Shown one piece after another: positions 47,001 through 58,666 of a stretch of 64,000 nucleotides of DNA. The stretch spans positions 1,757,743-1,821,742 of the forward strand of contig NC_089316.1 of NCBI RefSeq assembly GCF_036669915.1. Direction: 5' to 3'. A program made the position numbers and the translations under genes. Under the pieces are notes generated by a model that saw nothing but the letters and a program-made list of their open reading frames with translations, was not told where the DNA came from and searched no databases. The stretch is from Pocillopora verrucosa. Its lineage: Eukaryota; Cnidaria; Anthozoa; Scleractinia; Pocilloporidae. How positions within the stretch are numbered: position 1 is the first letter of the stretch; every line of letters starts with the position of its first letter.

Positions 47001-48432
47001 TTTCAGGTAAGGACACGATTACAACAGAACGTGACGGAAGCTCTGAGCGATTGGGGTCACGCAGTTTCCCAGTTATATGCGTAATATCTTTTATAGTCAA
47101 AGCTGACTTTTACGTGAAGCATTTTAATTGCTACTTACATTTGATCAATCAGAGGAAAGACATATAGATAACGTCATTATGTGCGACGTTTATTTCCTGC
47201 TTTTTTATTACCTAAATGGAAAGACTCTATGTCACCGGGTTGTTTCTTTTCAGTAAAAGATAGCAGGTGAAGTCAAAACGTGTTACGAACATCAGTTATA
47301 CACTTGCTGAGTGTGCCACTTTTTTGTTCTTAGGTTAGGTACCATACATCTGTAATCTATTTCTAAACAGATCATTATGAAAACGTGGTAATTTTGTCGT
47401 ACAATATTTTGTCCCAGAGCAGTTGATGCATGAGGAATTTGTGTTTCCGTGAAAATTCGGCCATCACCTCAGGGTGTCGTACCGAGCCTCAACATGTTGC
47501 TAATACGTCTCAGCCATCGGATTTGTGCTTATCAAAAGGGAACAATTTTGCGGACTTCCCTTTACAGAATCCTTGAATTGTATCGTACGTAGGCTTTTAA
47601 TTTCTAACAAAGGTTCGGGACAGCATTGGTACCGGCGGGCAAGTGAAACATTTAATTGATTATCTAGTTATAATATTATTTGCTCCACCCCTCTTATTCC
47701 TTTTGACTGTCGCTCACCCCTTAGGTCCGAATTTATCTCTCCCCCCGACCTTCCGCTTTCGTAAAAAGCAAAGATGGCTGTTATTATTTTCACCTAGGGA
47801 ATACTGAGCACTCGCTCGCCAAAGTTACGGTTGTTCTGCAGCCTACACCCGTGAGGGTCATATTTGAAAACATATATGCTCAAAAACAAGTCAAGTCAAG
47901 TGAAGTCAATTCAGTTCTTAATTCATGCGAATATTTACAACTGAGATAATTAATTACCGACACACACTGGTAGGGAGATTCCGTAAATACAGTAAAAGGG
48001 GAAAAATAAGCAATAAAGCATTTCTTTATCACAGGAAAATCACACAGCTTTTGGACAAGTTGTTGAAAATAAATATTCTATATCCATAAAGTTCGCTTAA
48101 GTTCAAACGTTTGTTTTATACCGTTGAAATATATTTTTACTTTACAAATACATTATTGCTTCAAATTCTCTATAGTAGGCAATATGTTTTGACCACAATT
48201 GGCATTAATGTCGCAAACTGATTGGCCAATTTGCTTTAGTCGATAAGAGTACAGAGAACGCTGCTTGCGTCAACGTGCCTTGCTATGCCTTTATCAGCTC
48301 TCAAACATGGATGGTGAATCGTCTTATTTATCGTAGTTATTGTAATATCTTGATATTTATACCCAGCGATATACAGTAAAATTAGATTTTCAGTAACCAA
48401 GTCAAAGCAAAATATATTAAAGTTCAATGTGC
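47001..48432. other. Gene-free stretch between cGLR pseudogene and cGLR-4
   Basis: About 1.4 kb, AT-rich, without a recognised exon, repeat family or RNA gene. It includes the 3' flank of cGLR-4. A short AAGTCAAGTCAAGTGAAGTC simple run lies near 47887. Confidence 0.5.
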
Positions 48433-50280
48433 CTAATCTAGATCCAACTCTGGAATTGAGACATGCTCAAGTTTAAGTTTCAATACTTCTTTGGCATGAA
48501 CAATTATGTGCCTGACATAGTCAACAATGCCGTCCATGAGGTACTCCTCAGGGACCTTGAAAAGGTACTGCTTTAATTGCTGTTTCAGCTGAGCAAGGCC
48601 TCTGCTACTGCCCTCTCTCGTTGCCACTTCAGCAACACCCTGGAAGAAACCTGATGATTTAAATTCAGGACGGATTGCTTTATGAAGGTTTGGCAAAGTT
48701 GAGTTTTCTTCCTCGACGTAACAGTCAACAAAACTATCATCTATAAACTCCAAGGCAAATTGATGGAGGGACACTTTTCCAACTTCATTTTCTGTTAAAC
48801 GCATATGTTGACGCTCGAAGTTCTCTTTCTTCATAAAAAGTAAGATCTTAAACTTCTGAGCCAATAAGTTCAGTTCCCCTTTGAGTGCGGTTAATAATTT
48901 CCTGAAGAAATCTTCCGTGAAATTCCATATCTGAATCAACTTGAAATAAGCTTTCTCACTAAGCTCTGTGCAGTTAAGGTCGGTAAGCTCATTCGTGAAC
49001 CAACCATGCTTTCTAGCGTTTGGGACGTTGTTGATGTTGACAAACACTTTATTCCAGACAACAGAAAGATTCTTTCCACGAAGAAAAGACGAGATCATGT
49101 AGTCGAGGACATCAACCATTTCCAAGACCCTTATCTGCAGTTTTCTTTCTCTAGCTTCTTCCCTAGAAAAGGCCATTTCTGTTCCTCTCATCACACGCAG
49201 CATTTCCTCCAAGACACACTGGCGCAGCTTGTTCTCGTGATCGGATGGAGAAAGCAGGTTGTACCTCCTCAGAAAGCAACTCTGAATCTTTTCCGCTTTC
49301 ACACCTTGGATAACGTGATCCAAATGTTCGATTATCGTTTGGGAGCGACGATCCTTCTCCCAGGGATGACCATTCGTGAACAGCTGAGAAAGAAGAACTG
49401 TCTTGAACACGTACGACGGAACCAGAGATGCATCCCATCCAAGATTCTCACACACAACATCTCTCACGATTTTCAGTATTCGGTAGCACGTTTGGAAGCC
49501 GTCAGAAGAAGATGCCAGAACTTCTTTCTCGACCACAGAAAACGAAATGCGCCAACTGTCAAGTCCCGCGGGAACGACGTGAAATCCGCACCTCTGAAGA
49601 ATGCTATTCGCCTCGGCCAAAGGAATTTCTGCCAACGGAACAGGGAGTTTGGATATGGGGTAATCTATGGACAGTGTTAGATCAACACTCATCGTTAAAT
49701 CCTTGTAACTACTTCCTCCTTGCCACCGTACATAAAGTGTTGTAGCTGGACCATGATTTTCCGAGTACATAGCACCAGATTGGCTTTCTTCGCCACTTTC
49801 TCCGAGCAGATCTGCATACACAGGCCACCACGTTTCTTTAAATAATGATGGTCTCGTTCGTAGTACGGCCAAACCTTCAGGTACTTTGATATCGTCAAGC
49901 GATTTATTCACAAGCTTCTTGAAGAAGCGGGACAGCAGATTTGGACTGAAAAAGCCATCGGCATCTTTAAAGTCTTCCCATTCACGGCTTTCGAGGGAGA
50001 GCTTCGCATATCCATCGCCTTTGTCACAGGGACAAAGTAATGGCGTGTTCGTAAGAGAATCCATTTGAATCATGAAGTCAAACTCATTTGGCTCACGAAC
50101 TTTGGTTCCTTCGTAAACGCTTCCGCTTTTGACCAATGTACTCTGAAATCGGCTGTCGTGCTTTTCCACCTGGGTTACGATGTTTCTTACGAGGATTTCG
50201 AGTTTCTCTCGAATCAATTCGGCTTCGCTTTCGTTTATAAACCTAGCCTTTTCTTCAAATCTCTCCACAATGTACGACAT
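48433..50280 (-). CDS. cGLR-4: divergent cGAS-like receptor, intact, intronless (615 aa)
   Basis: Complete frame from MSYIVERF at 50280 to TAG 48435-48433; there is no in-frame ATG upstream, which supports this start for the family. The catalytic set is present: G53-S54, E66, D68 (PNEFDFM) and D200 in SVDLT. WRISFSVVEKEVLASS follows, there is no zinc thumb, and the C-terminal extension of about 240 residues (KLKLEHVSIPELDLD at the end) is kept. Residues 1-70 are about 93 percent identical to cGLR-2 (five changes), but the rest is only about half identical, so the 5' end seems to have been homogenised. Upstream, the CCATATTAGG box sits at the same distance as in cGLR-1. This gene is probably the oldest intact type and may sense a different ligand. 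Confidence 0.93.
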   Translation of the reverse strand: MSYIVERFEEKARFINESEAELIREKLEILVRNIVTQVEKHDSRFQSTLVKSGSVYEGTKVREPNEFDFMIQMDSLTNTPLLCPCDKGDGYAKLSLESREWEDFKDADGFFSPNLLSRFFKKLVNKSLDDIKVPEGLAVLRTRPSLFKETWWPVYADLLGESGEESQSGAMYSENHGPATTLYVRWQGGSSYKDLTMSVDLTLSIDYPISKLPVPLAEIPLAEANSILQRCGFHVVPAGLDSWRISFSVVEKEVLASSSDGFQTCYRILKIVRDVVCENLGWDASLVPSYVFKTVLLSQLFTNGHPWEKDRRSQTIIEHLDHVIQGVKAEKIQSCFLRRYNLLSPSDHENKLRQCVLEEMLRVMRGTEMAFSREEARERKLQIRVLEMVDVLDYMISSFLRGKNLSVVWNKVFVNINNVPNARKHGWFTNELTDLNCTELSEKAYFKLIQIWNFTEDFFRKLLTALKGELNLLAQKFKILLFMKKENFERQHMRLTENEVGKVSLHQFALEFIDDSFVDCYVEEENSTLPNLHKAIRPEFKSSGFFQGVAEVATREGSSRGLAQLKQQLKQYLFKVPEEYLMDGIVDYVRHIIVHAKEVLKLKLEHVSIPELDLD

Positions 50281-51480
50281 GATGGCGGAAAAACTCTTTC
50301 GCTAACCCCAAGCAAGAACTTTCCATATGCGTCTCACAGAATATCAAATATTGAATATTTGAACTTCCTAATATGGGCTTTTCAAGTTGTTGCGTTGTTT
50401 CCGGTGCCTATTATCTTGTGCAGAATCACGGAAGTCAAACTGATATAACTCAAACAAGCAATGTTTCTTGGAACATAAGGAAGACACGGTATATAAGGAG
50501 AGACTATTCTCAGAAATGGGACATTTTAGGTACCCCTTTCTTTCTCGGAATAATTACAAACAATTGGACGATCGGAAATTGTCCTGGGCAATGGTAAAAC
50601 AGGAAAATAATGTGTACACATTAAGCTTGTTCTTGCAATTCCACTAACCAAAGTTTTTAATCTAACGCCTCCAAGGGGTTAATTTATTTGTTTGAGGATT
50701 TACCATTCCAAACTTTAAATCATTAAGCTTACAAATGAAACCAGTCTAATTAAATACAGATTTAAGGTGAAAAACAAAATAAAACAAACAATTTAAAGCA
50801 AAAAGTAGTTAAGGGAATAGAAGGGTAACACGAGATGAAGAGCGAAAGCCATCCTCATAATAGTTATTAAACCCTGAAAATGTCAGTTGATAATGCACTC
50901 TGACTGCTCCTAATCCGGCCGACGGTTCATATTTCTCTCAGTAGTTGTGCGAGCTGAGATAGTTAATTTTTGTTGATCTCAGTTTTATTATTAAAAACTT
51001 TCATAGATCACTATAAACCACAAAATTATAATCTTGATTGTGCATCTACGTGGAGTGTAAACTTAAAATGTGTCTGTACAGTTTTGATAAAGTTTTTACT
51101 GTCGTATACACAGTCACTATTCTTGGTTTCGTGACAGCGTGACACGAATGATTATGACAGTGTTTTTGCCCATCTCAAATAAATTATCATGTTGTTCTTG
51201 TAGTCAGCTTCTAGAACTGAATGCCAGGATATTTATGACAAGTCACAGCAATGTCCTCTCACTCAGAGGATAAACCGTTTTCTTAGAATGGCGGGCAGTT
51301 ATGCATCACTAAGAATATCCGGTACGCCAAGCTTCCTCTCACATCAGGTCGACGTCGTTACGCTCTTGAAGATTGTTCCAAGTGTACAAACGTTTTGGAT
51401 AACATTTTGGATAACAGTCTCCTTTTAATGTGTAACTGATGGCAAATTTCCCCCTTTTTTTTGTCCCAATACATTTCTCT
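50281..51480. promoter_or_regulatory. cGLR-4 promoter and copied SMNDC1 downstream flank
   Basis: The proximal 200 bp matches the cGLR-1/2 promoter: CCTAATATGG at 50367-50376 (the CArG/TATA-like site in reverse) and the half palindrome GGAACATAAGG at 50470. Farther right, 50980-51430 matches sequence downstream of SMNDC1 but with exon 10 deleted. No gene seen. Confidence 0.5.
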
Positions 51481-51754
51481 TAGATTAAAGAATCCTAAAG
51501 GAGCAAATAAACTATATCTATCGTGCAAAACCAAAGTTTCTAGAAACCTTTTTTGACGTTTAATCGACGGCAATTTGGAAAGGTTCCGATCCAGGAAACG
51601 TCACACGTATGTAAGGCAGCGAAAAAGGTCACGTTTAGACCTGAAAGTAACAACTTCGTCCTTGCCGTCCTGCTGCTACCTACTCTGAGCAACCCAAGGG
51701 CATTTGACTGTCCTCCACGCAAGGGTGGGTGAGAATTTAAACCTGCCAGGTAGT

Positions 51755-52091
51755 GTCGCAGAGTATGTGACACCAGATGCAAGTCTTCCTATTCACGGCT
51801 TTCGAGGGAGAGCTTCACATATCCATCGCCTTTGTCGCAGGGACGAAGTAATGGCGTGTTCGAAAGAGAATCCATTTGGATCATGAAGTCGAACTCATTT
51901 GGCTCACGAACTTTGGTTCCTTCGTAAACACTTCCGCTTTTGACCAATGTACTCTGAAATCGGCTGTCGTGCTTTTCCACTTGGGTTATAATGTTGCTTA
52001 CGAGTATTTCGAGTTTCTCTCGAATCAGTCCGGCTTAGCTTTTGTTTATAAACCTAGCTTTTTCTTCAAATCTCTCCACAATGTACGACAT
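51755..52091 (-). pseudogene. cGLR N-terminal fragment
   Basis: Starts like cGLR-4 at 52091, but an in-frame TAA follows FINKS. The frame then stays open from the LVKSGSVYEG region through PNEFDFM to about codon 100 and jumps to GVTYS-coding bases. After that it runs into sequence resembling the SDR tail (about 51690-51740). It is truncated and inactive, and it is the copy closest to SMNDC1. Confidence 0.85.
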
Positions 52092-52927
52092 GATGGCGTA
52101 AAACTCTTTCGCTAACCCTAAGCCAGAACTTTCCTTTTACGTATCACTAAATATCAAATATTTTCTCTTTCTAAACCGCGGTTTTGTGCGCTGCATTTTT
52201 TGTGGAGCCCATTGTCTTGCGCAAGGTCACGAAAGTCAAAGTAATACAATAGTCAAACATCCGCTTTTTCCTGGAACATAAGAAAGACACGATAAACAAG
52301 CAGAGATATTGCTCAGAAATAGGATATTTTAAGTCTCTCTTTCTTGAACAAGCGAGAATTGCCATCAATGGTAAAGCAGGAAAATAAAGAGGACGCATTT
52401 AACTTGTTCTTTTAATTCAACTAACCAAAATTGTTTATAAAACGCCTCTTAGGAGTTAATATATTTGAGTGGAGGATTCACCATTCAAAACCTTAATTCA
52501 TTAAGCTTACAAGTGAAACTAGTCTAATTAAACACGATTTATGGTAAAAACAAAATAAAACAAACAAGTTAAAGGCAAAATTGGTTTAGGTTATAGAGAG
52601 GTAACACGAGATGAAGAGCGAAAGCTATCCTCCTAATCGCTATTTAACCCTGAAAATGTCAGTTGAGACTGCACTCTGACGTTCCTAATCCGACGATTCA
52701 TATTTCTCTCAGCAGCTGTGCGAGCTGGGAGAGATAATCTTTGCTGATCTCAGTTTCATCTTTAAAAAATTTTGTAGATCACTAAGACCCACAAAACTGC
52801 AAGGTTGATTGTGCATCTATATGGAGTGTAAACTCAAAATGTGTCTGTACAGTTTTAATAGAGTTTTTAAAGTCGTATACACTGTCACTCTTCTTGGTTT
52901 CGTGACAGCGTGACACTAACGGAATTA

Positions 52928-55900
52928 TCATCTCTTGTAAACAAGTTTGTCTGGCTGTGTGAACTGCGTCATGGGTTGTCCCCCGATTCCACATGTTCCA
53001 ACACCAACCTTGAAAGGTAAGAATAATTATGTTGGTGTTTTTGGCCATCTCAAATAAATTATCATGTTGTTATTGTTGTCAGCTTCTAGAAATGCCAGGA
53101 TATTTATGACAAGTCACAGCACTGTCCCCTAAATCAGAGGATGAACCGTTTCCCTAGCAAGGCGGGTAGTTATGCATTACTAAGAATATCCGGTACGCCT
53201 CGCTTCTTCTCACATCAGGTCTTTACGCTCTTCAAGATTATTCCAAGTGTACAAACTACATTTTGGATAAGTCTCCTTTTAATGCACATTTTTCTTATTG
53301 TTCTGGTCCATTAGTCTCGTCCCTGAGAAGAGGTTAAAATTTTTGAAAACGAGGCCGTCTCCGTGATTTATTTTGACAAATTTTCAGGGTGAAGCAAGAA
53401 TTTGAAAACACCGCCAGTACATGACTCAACTTAACTAAAATTCCCCGGCATGCCCAACTCGCACGGGAGTAGCGCAACGCATGACAGAACACATATTATC
53501 ACCAATATTATCAGTATCATCATTAAAATTATTATCAAGCTAAGACTCGCAACATTGCAGTAGACTAACTCACCTTTCCCTGTATTGATTCTGGGGAGGC
53601 AAAAATGCTCTTTTTTGACACACCCTTTAGACTCTTTCCAGATTTGCTGGATCCACCTCCCTAAATCAAGCAGAAAAAAAAGTCTGATAACCACAAACAA
53701 ACGTGTGCTTAGCTAAGTGTGTCGTGACTGCAGAATAACACAAGTTCCCTCCAAAAGAGGCCATTCAACATTCCTAATTTCTAAAAAACATATTACAATT
53801 GATCTACAACTGCAGACAAAGACAGTTGAAACAACTTATGTACATAAGCTTTTATATCCGACTCTTCCAGCTCCTTCACAACCTGTCAATGTTGTTTGAT
53901 ATGTTTTTTATCCTAGGAAAACATATCTTGATATACAGTAGGTGAACAAGATCAATTAACATTCACAAAGCAAGAGGAGGAAGGTATTAATATTTGGAGG
54001 CATCTTCTGCTCACGGACAAATTGTCTCCACAGGTTTTGTCACTAATTTTAACCTCTTCCATTCCTGGGTTTGGGAGTCCTTAAGTAAGTCTGCATAACT
54101 GCGTCAAAGGTGTCAGTTATGCGTGTGTCTTACTGGCCTAGCCACCCATAACTGCTCTTGCTTGTCCCCAGTTTCTGCAACATGAAGCAGGCTGCTTCAA
54201 AGCAGGTTAGGCAACACCCCCCCCCCCCCTGAGAGTTCACCAGTACCCATTTAGACTCATGAGGTGGAGAGGAGCATTATGAGAGAGAGTTGTCATGCCA
54301 AACAATAGAACACAATAAATTGGCCGTGGCTTGATGGCTTAAATCTGGATCCCTTGATCTGGGGCTCAGCTTATAACCATCAGCCCTCTGCATCCCTCAA
54401 CTGCACAAGTGTGAGTCGAGTAAAATGATTTTCATGATGATGTACCCAGAAAAGTACACATTTCCATGACACTTTGGCAGAAACCCATTCAGGCTTTCTG
54501 ACAAGGAGTAAGTGAAACAACTGTACAAATACTGCCACAGTGGAAAAAAAATTGATGATGATGATAATGATAATGGTAATTTAAATTATCATAAAACACA
54601 CACACTCTGCCTTACTTTTGAATTATGGAAGAAATCCAACCAGTTCTGTTTGTCTTTTTCCCTTTGTTCTTCAATTTCCTTAGAAGAGATGTACAAAGCA
54701 ATTTACAAACATGCACTATGTCGCAACAGTATAGTTATGACTGTTGCTTGCCAATGACCCTCAGATTAATCATTGGACAATACAATACTGTGTAGAGCAA
54801 GAATTCTACAAGATATTAATTTTGTAGATTTGCAATATTTTGGTGTCTTGCTGGAGCAAGGTTTTGTACTTTGATTTCACCAAACCTCTGACTTCCCTTA
54901 TTTACAACTCTTTACCTTGGCTCTTTGTTTCTTTTTCATCATTTTCTTCTTTTTCTGTTCACGAAGAGCATCCTCATTGGCCCTACCCCCAAAAAAAAAA
55001 AATTAATAAAACAGATGTCTTGAAATCATTGAAAGAGACTGCAATTTAACACGAATTGCACAAATTGAATAAATTTCGAAAGTTAAGGATATTAGAAAGT
55101 GCTTTAAGTCAGAGTAGAGGACTTTACATGTAGTTTCTCCAATTTAACCCTTTAACCCCTTGGAGTGACTAGCATCTAATTTCTCCCAACAATTTCATCC
55201 CTGAAATTCACACATTAAGGTCTCAAGAATAAAGGAAATGATCACCAACTAAAGAACCTCTTGATTGTTAAACAAATTCTTCAAGTCTGTGCCTTAGGAA
55301 ATGTGTAGCGAACAGTACAGAGAATATACAAACTGATGTCAGGGTGTAAAGGGTTGAATTTCATCAGAATTATGACTTGACCAAGAAAGTCAGGTCATTG
55401 AGCAAGAAGTAAATTTTCACAAAGCCTCCTTCTCCTCCCAGGAATAAAATGATACTAGCTAACTGTCGGGAAAACCTGATTGACTGGCAACCCATCCAGG
55501 GGGGAGTAGCAGCAGTCCTAGATGATTCAAGCTGCTGAAAGCAAAACACATAACTCTGGCAGTTATTGGCCCACTGGTTTTCACTTTAGCTATTGTTTGT
55601 TCTTTAGGTTGAGGCTAAATTTGGTGAAGGTGATTCTGCCTTTGAAACCAAACTTCTCTTTCATGCCTTTCAGAAAGAGAATGTTTTCCAATTGTCATAT
55701 TTAGCAAATAGGCCACTTAAATGATAATCTACAATGTGTGAAAAAAGGAACAGGACCTGAAAAGGTTGAGTTAACCTCTGGTATAATCTTATCTGATGAG
55801 AAGAGGTATAGTAGGTACACATGCAAGTTTATGAACAGCAGTACCTAGATTTCTTTGAAGTGCTTGGTGCAGCCATAATGCTAGTTTCAGCCACCCTTTT

Positions 55901-58518
55901 AGGTGCGGAGGAATCAGCTTGTTCTTTTTCTCTTAGTGATGAAACCTGCATGAAATTGAAATGCACCGTGTGAATCAACACTGTTTGATTTCTGTTCACT
56001 TTGTTTGTGAATATTTTTATGTAAAATTCTTGCTTCTCTTTCCCACACTGGTATGTTTTGTTCACATGTGCTGTGTGTGTGTTTCCCTAGCTTTAATAAA
56101 TCACAATCATGGAGTATATAGTGTACAATACATATAATCTGGTGATAGTGAACACTTTAACCCTTTAACTCCCATGATCTTTTTAGTAATTCTCCTTACT
56201 GTCTGCTATAAAATTCTTCTCATGTTACTTCTGAGAATTTGGTATTAGATCAACTAATAATCCCCCAATTGATACTTTTCCTGGTACTCATCACTTTTCT
56301 TCTTGATTTTGTATTGATGTTGTAAGGAGAAATTCTGTCTTGGTCACTCACAGGAATTAAAGGGTTAAATGGGAAGTGATTTCTTAAAAAAGAAAAAAAA
56401 GTAAAAGAAAACCTGACTTTGCCACAAAGACCAGCATGGCTTGAAACACAGTGCAACATCAGAAGAGGGAGAGAATCAGAGCAACACTTTTCACCTTGGT
56501 GGCACTTTGAGGATAAATCTGTGCTCCAGTAAGGGTGGGAAATACTTCTTGTTTCAGAACTATTAATATGGCTTATTACTCACTGACCTTTACAATTTCT
56601 GTATTTCCATATTTTTCAAATGAAACTGTGCATGTTGTGAAGTCTTCTGATATACTATCGATAGTTGCATCATAGTAACTGAAGAAAGAAAATAACCATC
56701 ATAGCTTATTTATGATCAAACTCCATAACAAAAGCACAAATTAAAGAAAGAAAAGGAACAAAGTTAACACCAATTCTTATGATTACAAAATTCAGCTTCT
56801 GTCTTCCCCACCTGCCTGAATCCAAGGAAGGGTCCCTAGATATACTTCATTATCTCCCTCTGGCTGAAACACCATTCCTTGAATATTAATTTTATTAATT
56901 AACCCTTTGATCCCTTAGAGTGACCAACATCTAAAATCTCCTAACAGTATCACCTCTGAATCACTCATAAAGGTGATAAGAATAAGGGAAATGATCACAA
57001 ATTAACGAGGCTTCTGACTGTTAGACAAATTCTCCTTGTCAGCACCTTAGGAAATATATAGAACACAATATAGAGAATATGGATACTGATGTTTGGGTAT
57101 ACAGGGTTAAGGACCTCATTCAAAAAAAGTACAAAATGTAGGAAACATGGTGATGCTCCAGATTTTACCTTCCATCCTGACTCCACACAGCTTGACATTT
57201 TTGTCCAACTTTCCATTTGAAGGCAGCCGAGGGAATGACAGTTTTCTAATTGAAAGGAGGCACACACATGTAAAAGATCTTAAACATGTCTGACATGAAT
57301 CTCAATACGGGTGAAATCTTTCTCACATATGTTATCATACATCAAGTATGTGATCATACAATCCTTAAGTTTGTATATCTGCTGATTCAATCTTCATCAC
57401 AGACCATCTGGAATTCTTGACAGGTCTCATGTTTTCTATGTACATTGTATGGGAATCAATAAAGTATATACTGAGGTTTTCGAATATTTCAATCTTGTTT
57501 GACATGTTTTTGTAGGTTTGGAGACTACTGTAAAACAAATTGAAAAGGATAAAAAAAAAAAACAAAACAAGTCAAACTTGTCATTGTGACCAGAAATTAA
57601 TTTCATACTTCAACCATAAATAATAATTATCTCAGGAAGAATATTTCTTTGAGCAATTTTCAAAGACAATCTCTTGAGTATTATCTAGAATGGGTCAACA
57701 AATTAACAGGAAAAATGACCTCTGTTCCTTTTCATTTGCTTTGCTTCAAAAAGGTGGCTGTAACTTTAGTATGACTTAAAGATCAACTGAGAATATTTTC
57801 CTTTGTCTATTTAACTGATGCATGATTTATTCTTAGTGCTAAATCAGTTGCACACTCAAAATATTGAAGTTTTACACTTGATGGCGTACTGTGTATTACC
57901 TGAATGCCAATCTTAACTTCAGTAAACTGCGCAATGTGTAGTTTACTGATGTAAAGAGAATGATTGAATACATACATGATGTAAACCTTACCTCGTTCAC
58001 CTTCAGAAGATCTAATGTAAGATTTATCACCTCCTGGAGTAAAAAAACAACAACAACAACAAAAATAAAGTAAATAACCATGAGTATTTGAGGGAACATA
58101 GTAACTTCAATATTCTGCAATCATTTGGTTTTGTGTGCATTTGACCGGAGACACTCTTTTGTGTGTTGAAGTACTGCACTACACACTCAAAGGCCAAACG
58201 CGAAAGAGATGATTTACCAGCAAATAAAAACAATCAAAGAGTAAACTTTACCTGTAAATCTTGTTTCAGCTTGATGAGTTCGTCATTATCTGGATCCGTC
58301 GTCAGCGCGGCTTCGACCTGGTTCAGGAAAACGTACATTTACATGTTTTCTTCTCAATTATGGACTGTTCGAAAGAATACTCAAATAGAGCTCAATAGAG
58401 CTAAAAATTGGCTATCCTGATTCATTCTTATATCTTTCAAACATTAAAAGAAACTCGCCTGTCTGAACTGAGCACGATATTCGGTAAGATTCGCTTGTAA
58501 TTCTCTCGCATCCGCCAT
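52928..58518 (-). CDS. SMNDC1: SMNDC1 (SPF30), Tudor-domain splicing factor, complete
   Basis: SMNDC1 is a nuclear splicing factor needed for tri-snRNP recruitment; its Tudor domain binds dimethyl-arginine. Exons on the minus strand: 58518-58459, 58317-58252, 58033-57992, 57245-57169, 56678-56588, 55945-55845, 54982-54916, 54678-54616, 53660-53574 and 53008-52928. Together they give 244 residues (human 238). Signatures are MADARELQANLTEYRAQ, VEAALTTDPDN, the Tudor core from WKVGQKCQAVWSQDG through YYDATIDSI to FEKYGNTEIV, a basic helix, and KSIFASPESIQGKVGVGTCG near the end. Intron 1 appears to use a GC donor (CAG then GCGAGT), since only that keeps the frame. Three MITEs lie in the introns. 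The gene is head to head with the zinc-finger gene. Its 3' end was copied at least twice into the cGLR array. Confidence 0.95.
55147..55358 (+). repeat. MITE-like element, family B, SMNDC1 intron
   Basis: Begins TTAACCCTTTAACCCC and ends TGTAAAGGGTTGAA, so the ends are inverted. The interior TAGCATCTAATTTCTCC, AATGATCACCAACTA and ACTGATGTCAGGGTG match the other family B copies. Confidence 0.7.
56158..56367 (-). repeat. MITE-like element, family A, SMNDC1 intron
   Basis: ACCCTTTAACTCCCATGA at the left and GGAATTAAAGGGTTAA at the right are inverted ends. The interior is the reverse complement of 8214-8428. Confidence 0.72.
56899..57108 (+). repeat. MITE-like element, family B, SMNDC1 intron
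   Basis: TTAACCCTTTGATCCC at the left and TACAGGGTTAA at the right, with an interior like 55147-55358. Confidence 0.7.
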
Positions 58519-58666
58519 CTTTGTTTCACCCAACTTTAACCGCGTGGCTCCTAAGCTTTCAATGTCCCGGATAGAGAAACAGGGTGAGCGGCTGCTAAGC
58601 TGTTAGGGTTCCAACGAGTAGTGTGTGCTAACACTACAAGGTTGTGTTTGCCTGTTATTGACAGAA
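58519..58666. promoter_or_regulatory. Bidirectional promoter between SMNDC1 and zinc-finger gene
   Basis: Only 148 bp separate the two start codons, so both promoters and 5' UTRs must share or overlap this interval or extend into introns. A TATTGACAG just before 58665 could be a splice acceptor for an upstream non-coding zinc-finger exon. No TATA box seen. Confidence 0.5.
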
